Positions 5,733 through 7,070 of a stretch of 7,070 nt of DNA are shown here, in pieces (the stretch's first letter is position 1; each line of letters starts with the position of its first letter). Origin of the DNA: an uncultured Pseudomonadota bacterium (GTDB lineage: Bacteria > Desulfobacterota_B > Binatia > UBA9968). The stretch lies in assembly GCA_946478635.1 (NCBI GenBank), contig CAMLCX010000249.1:1-7070 (forward strand), read 5' to 3'. Position numbers and translations under genes: made by a program. The notes beneath the pieces were generated by a model, which saw only the letters and a program-made list of their open reading frames with translations, did no database searches and had not been told where the DNA came from.

Positions 5733-6427
5733 ACCGGAGCGCGGAGCTTGAAATGATGGACCTGCCGGGGCAACCGCGGGAATTGTTGCTTGACGACCTG
5801 CGAAACCTACGCTCGCTCAATCGTTATCTGGGCTGTTATAGAAACGTGCTGCGCGCGTTAACCGGCGCGCTCCGCGGCCAGAGCAAACGCGAGTTCACGC
5901 TCCTCGATGTCGGCACCGGCAATGCCGATATTCCCACAACCATTGTCAGTTGGGCGCGGCGCCGGAAACTCAGCGCCCGGCTCAGCTGCCTTGAACGAGA
6001 CGCGGTCACCGTCGGCGCAGCCGCCGATCAGACGCGCGCGCACCCTGAAATCAAAATCGTGCGCGGCGACGCGCTGAGACCGCCCTTTCGGCGGGCGTCT
6101 TTCGATTTCGTTCTGGCATCGCAACTGCTGCACCATTTTCCCGACGAGCAGATCGTCGATTTGCTGCGAACCTGGGCGGCGCTTGCCCGGCGCGCTGTGA
6201 TCATAAGCGACCTGGTGCGTCACCCTCTCGCCTATCATGGGATACGCCTGCTGACCAAGGGTTTCACCCGCAATATCATGACCCGCACCGACGCGCCGCT
6301 CTCGGTCCGGCGGGCGCTGACGATCGAGGAATGGCGCGCTGTGTTGCGCGAAGCAGACATCGGCCGATTCACCGTCGAGCGGGCGCTGCCTTTTCGCATG
6401 CGCGCGCTCATTTGGCTCGAGAGCTGA
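5729..6427 (+). CDS. Class I SAM-dependent methyltransferase
   Basis: The 232-residue product has a Rossmann-type methyltransferase domain: motif I LLDVGTGNADIP (58-69), an acidic residue at the end of strand 2 (Glu89 in CLERD), the adenine-side Asp114 in VRGDALRPPF, and FDFVLASQLLHHF (126-138) for motif IV and its following helix. Residues 1-50 form a helical lead-in (LLLDDLRNLRSLNRYL) like that of methyltransferases found beside polyketide and FAD-oxidoreductase genes, which may cap the substrate. The acceptor, O- or C-methyl, cannot be told. ATG 5729 is chosen because it forms an ATGA overlap with the ketosynthase stop and has GGGGGAG just upstream. An in-frame ATG at 5609 would add 40 residues read from within the ketosynthase gene with no family similarity. 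Two bases separate its stop from the next start, so all three genes should be translated together. Confidence 0.88.
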   Translation: MNRSAELEMMDLPGQPRELLLDDLRNLRSLNRYLGCYRNVLRALTGALRGQSKREFTLLDVGTGNADIPTTIVSWARRRKLSARLSCLERDAVTVGAAADQTRAHPEIKIVRGDALRPPFRRASFDFVLASQLLHHFPDEQIVDLLRTWAALARRAVIISDLVRHPLAYHGIRLLTKGFTRNIMTRTDAPLSVRRALTIEEWRAVLREADIGRFTVERALPFRMRALIWLES

Positions 6428-6429
6428 TC

Positions 6430-7070
6430 ATGGGGAACGTGGATGTCGCGATCATCGGCGCCGGTCCCGCCGGCTCGGCCACGGCCATCGGCCTGGCGCG
6501 GCGCGGTTACCAAGTCGCTTTGATCGACAAAAGATCATTCCCGCGGGAAAAACTTTGCGGCGATTTTGTCAATCCGATCAATTGGGCCGTGCTTCAGGAG
6601 CTGGGCGTGGAAGATCGCGTTCTTGCCGCGCCGCACGGCGAAGTGAACAGTTTTCGCCTGACAACTTCCTCCGGTCGGGAAGCTGAAGCCGCTTTTACAT
6701 CGCGCGAGGGTCAACGTTCGATGGGGCTTGGGCTGCGGCGCGCCGAGCTCGATCGACTGCTTGTAGAAAGAGCGGCGGAGTTGGGCGTAGCGATCAGTCT
6801 GGGAGGTCGGATCGAGAAAATTTTAAGAACGGGAAAAGGCTGGCAATTGGAGTCAAAAGGAAAAAACTGGCAAGCGAGATTTCTGGTCGGCGCCGACGGA
6901 CGCAACTCCTGGGTGGCGCGGCAGCTCGGCCTAGATCGAACCGGCGTCATGCACGGACGGGCGATCGGATTTCAATGCCGTTTGCGCTGTCCGGGCGCGG
7001 CCCGCGGCAAAATCGAGATCCATCTTTTCCCCGGTGGTTACGCCGGGGTCGTCGGTGTCGGCGATGGGAC
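6430..7070 (+). CDS. FAD-dependent oxidoreductase, geranylgeranyl-reductase/PHBH-like (partial, 3' cut)
   Basis: The frame starts at ATG 6430, two bases after the methyltransferase stop, and stays open to the window end, giving 213 residues. The N-terminus has the FAD-binding loop VAIIGAGPAGSATA (6-19), an acidic end of the second strand (LIDKRS), the KLCGDF segment (41-46) typical of the geranylgeranyl reductase and related flavin family, GLRRAELD (101-108) and the second FAD motif VGADGRNSWVAR (153-164). The protein is a p-hydroxybenzoate-hydroxylase-fold flavoenzyme. It could hydroxylate an aromatic or quinone ring, reduce isoprenoid double bonds, or act in a related redox step; the C-terminal substrate region lies outside the window. 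Coupling to a ketosynthase and a methyltransferase suggests it tailors the same product. Confidence 0.88.
   Translation, partial: MGNVDVAIIGAGPAGSATAIGLARRGYQVALIDKRSFPREKLCGDFVNPINWAVLQELGVEDRVLAAPHGEVNSFRLTTSSGREAEAAFTSREGQRSMGLGLRRAELDRLLVERAAELGVAISLGGRIEKILRTGKGWQLESKGKNWQARFLVGADGRNSWVARQLGLDRTGVMHGRAIGFQCRLRCPGAARGKIEIHLFPGGYAGVVGVGDG

Overview
The window is about 7 kb of gene-dense, moderately GC-rich bacterial DNA holding eight protein genes, two of them cut by the window edges. Gene content and style (a zwf-glk-pgl cluster, a UGA codon that looks like selenocysteine, and a ketosynthase, methyltransferase and FAD-oxidoreductase group) fit an environmental Gram-negative, perhaps from the deltaproteobacterial, Binatota or Tectomicrobia-like part of the tree. 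That placement is a low-confidence guess; no rRNA, tRNA or other phylogenetic marker is present.

Region 1 (1-1931, plus strand) encodes glucose entry into the oxidative pentose phosphate or Entner-Doudoroff route: the last 47 residues of glucose-6-phosphate dehydrogenase (zwf), then glucokinase (glk), then 6-phosphogluconolactonase (pgl), tightly spaced or overlapping. Together they turn glucose into 6-phosphogluconate. A strong GC-rich inverted repeat covers the last codons of zwf just before glk.

Region 2 (1972-4363, minus strand) is a likely three-gene operon, read from right to left: a TIGR01777-type NAD(P)-binding epimerase-like protein, a classical short-chain dehydrogenase, and an exported AhpC/TSA-type redoxin. 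The redoxin is the main discovery here. Its frame is interrupted by one TGA codon exactly where the first cysteine of the family's W-C-P-F-C active site should be, and homologous sequence continues in the same frame. A hairpin with a G-containing loop lies at the right distance downstream for a bacterial SECIS element. The best reading is a periplasmic UxxC selenoprotein of 197 residues, which ordinary gene calling would split into two fragments or call a pseudogene.

Region 3 (4452-7070, plus strand) is divergent from region 2 across an 88-bp gap that may carry a promoter. It is a translationally coupled set: a FabF-like beta-ketoacyl synthase, a class I SAM-dependent methyltransferase (ATGA overlap), and a geranylgeranyl-reductase/PHBH-type FAD oxidoreductase cut by the window end. 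This looks like the start of a lipid, polyketide or quinone-like biosynthetic cluster; the product cannot be told from the window. No mobile elements, CRISPR arrays or RNA genes were seen.
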